From Pseudomonas fluorescens (GTDB taxonomy: Bacteria > Pseudomonadota > Gammaproteobacteria > Pseudomonadales > Pseudomonadaceae): a stretch of 64,000 bases of DNA. The stretch spans positions 5,875,501 to 5,939,500 of the forward strand of contig NZ_LR134318.1 of NCBI RefSeq assembly GCF_900636825.1, read 5' to 3'. Both the position numbers and the translations under genes were made by a program. The stretch's first letter is position 1; each line of letters begins with the position of its first letter. The notes beneath the pieces are model-generated. The model saw only the letters and a list, made by a program, of their open reading frames with translations, searched no databases and had not been told where the DNA came from. Shown in pieces: positions 63,244 to 64,000 of the stretch.

Positions 63244-63813
63244 CCCTCACCCTAGCCCTCTCCCGGAGGGAGAGGGAACTGACCGAGTTGTTTTTCGCTG
63301 TCCGTCGACCTGATAAATCGCGTCGATTGTGGATTCGGCAGAGATGTTTCACGTCGGTGCATCTCGCCAATATCCCCCAATCGGCCCCCTCTCCCGGCGG
63401 CAGAGAGGAACTGACCGAGTTGTTTTTCGCTGTCCGTCGACCTGATAAATCGCGTCGATTGTGGATTCGGCAGAGATGTCTCACGTCGGTGCATCTCGTC
63501 AATATCCCCCAATCGACCCCTCTCCCGGCGGCAGAGGGGAACTGACCGAGTTGTTTTTCGTTGTCCGTCGACCTGATAAATCGCGTCGATTGTGGATTCG
63601 GCAGAGATGTCTCACGTCGGTGCATCTCGCCAAAATCCTCCAATCGGCCCCTCTCCCAGCGGCAGAGGGGAACTGGCCGAGTTGTTTTTCGTTGTCCGTC
63701 GACCTGGTAAATCGCGTCGATTGTGGATTCGGCAGAGATGTCTCACGTCGGTGCATCTCGCCAATATCCCCCAATCGGCCCCCTCTCCCTTTGGGAGAGG
63801 GCTGGGGTGAGGG
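63244..63813. repeat. Tandem array of four ~131-bp units between inverted 21-bp ends
   Basis: The unit start GACCGAGTTGTTTTTCG (GGCCGAG in the last copy) occurs at 63281, 63413, 63544 and 63675, so the periods are 132, 131 and 131. Copies differ at only a few bases. The outer ends CCCTCACCCTAGCCCTCTCC (from 63244) and GGAGAGGGCTGGGGTGAGGG (to 63813) are inverted copies with one mismatch. Shortened versions of this end (CCTCTCCC...AGAGG) separate the units. The unit length is not a multiple of three, so long open frames across it are not genes. Confidence 0.9.
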
Positions 63814-63867
63814 GTTTCTGCGGCATGCAACTTGCTGCATTCCAGCATCCCCAGGCTGGAAGATCCC

Positions 63868-64000
63868 ATGCTCCACTCCCACCTCACCACCCTCAACGCC
63901 GTCTCTCTGATCATTAACACCTTCAGAGACGAAGGCTTGTCCAGCGAGGCGTTGCTGGCCGGCAGCGGCATCAGTGCGGAGGACTTGCACCGCGCCGATA
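63868..64000 (+). CDS. AraC-family transcriptional regulator, 5' end only
   Basis: ATG 63868 opens a frame that runs off the right edge (44 residues seen, MLHSHLTTLNAVSLIINTFR...). 'EALLAGSGISAEDLHRAD' fits the N-terminal Arabinose_bd-type domain of AraC regulators, where 'LL.GSGI...DL' is conserved. The DNA-binding part is outside the window, so the call is moderate. Confidence 0.6.
   Translation, partial: MLHSHLTTLNAVSLIINTFRDEGLSSEALLAGSGISAEDLHRAD

Noticed and set aside
63281-63780. CRISPR-like array
   Set aside because: The units are continuous 131-132 bp tandem copies without unique spacers, and no cas gene is near.
63210-63990. Several open frames on both strands through the terminal repeat region
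   Set aside because: They only reflect the tandem units; the 131-bp period shifts the frame in each copy, and the peptides are repetitive with no known domain.

Overview
The window looks like a chromosome segment of a fluorescent-group Pseudomonas. It is GC-rich. It carries the rubA-rubB / ubiC-ubiA / phoB-phoR / phoU-pstBACS block in the order familiar from Pseudomonas. Intergenic spaces are filled with the 'GATCGCAGCC...GGCAGCTCCTACA' and 'GGAGCGAGCCTGCTCGCGATAGCGG' inverted repeats typical of that group. No tRNA, rRNA, CRISPR array or intact insertion sequence was seen.

Region 1 (1-24808, all minus strand) is a complete type VI secretion locus. Read in the direction of transcription it is tssA, tssB, tssC, tssE, a PAAR protein, two unknown genes, tssF, tssG, tssH/clpV, a sigma-54 activator (Sfa-like), a 46-residue lipoprotein gene, fha, tssJ, tssK, tssL, tssM, a PP2C phosphatase, a Ser/Thr kinase, vgrG and a DUF4123 adaptor cut by the window edge. 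The sfa/fha/phosphatase/kinase set and the order match the HSI-II type of P. aeruginosa. Most genes overlap or nearly touch, so the locus is probably one or a few long transcripts. The PAAR gene and the two A/T-rich genes behind it (unknown 283-residue protein, then a 127-residue four-helix membrane protein) look like an exchangeable effector-immunity cassette inside the core cluster.

Region 2 (24809-32832) is a plus-strand vgrG island: second vgrG, DUF4123 adaptor, two tandem paralogous lipoproteins and a class 3 lipase, each joined to the next by an ATGA overlap. It reads as a phospholipase effector with its adaptor and two periplasmic immunity lipoproteins. A small exported protein and a terminator close it.

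Region 3 (32872-49993) is conserved housekeeping: an HU protein, rubredoxin and its reductase, chorismate lyase and the ubiquinone prenyltransferase, PhoB/PhoR, a CNNM/CorC membrane protein, an M23 peptidase, a response regulator, and PhoU-PstBACS. Pho boxes stand before phoB, pstC and pstS. A separate inverted-repeat family sits only at the phoB-phoR, phoU-pstB and pstB-pstA junctions.

Region 4 (50035-51631) is a small A/T-richer accessory module: an XRE/ImmA-type HTH-metallopeptidase overlapping a PIN-domain protein, preceded by a nested inverted repeat that looks like an autoregulatory operator. It is a toxin-antitoxin or stress module candidate.

Region 5 (51650-64000) holds an MFS transporter, a hotdog thioesterase, an aldose-1-epimerase-like mutarotase, a DUF3299 protein, a GlsB/YeaQ membrane protein, purE-purK with a hairpin-rich leader, and an asparagine/aspartate catabolism block (divergent LysR regulator, aspA, AGCS-family symporter, type I asparaginase). 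It ends in a four-copy 131-132 bp tandem array bounded by 21-bp inverted termini and the start of an AraC-family regulator.
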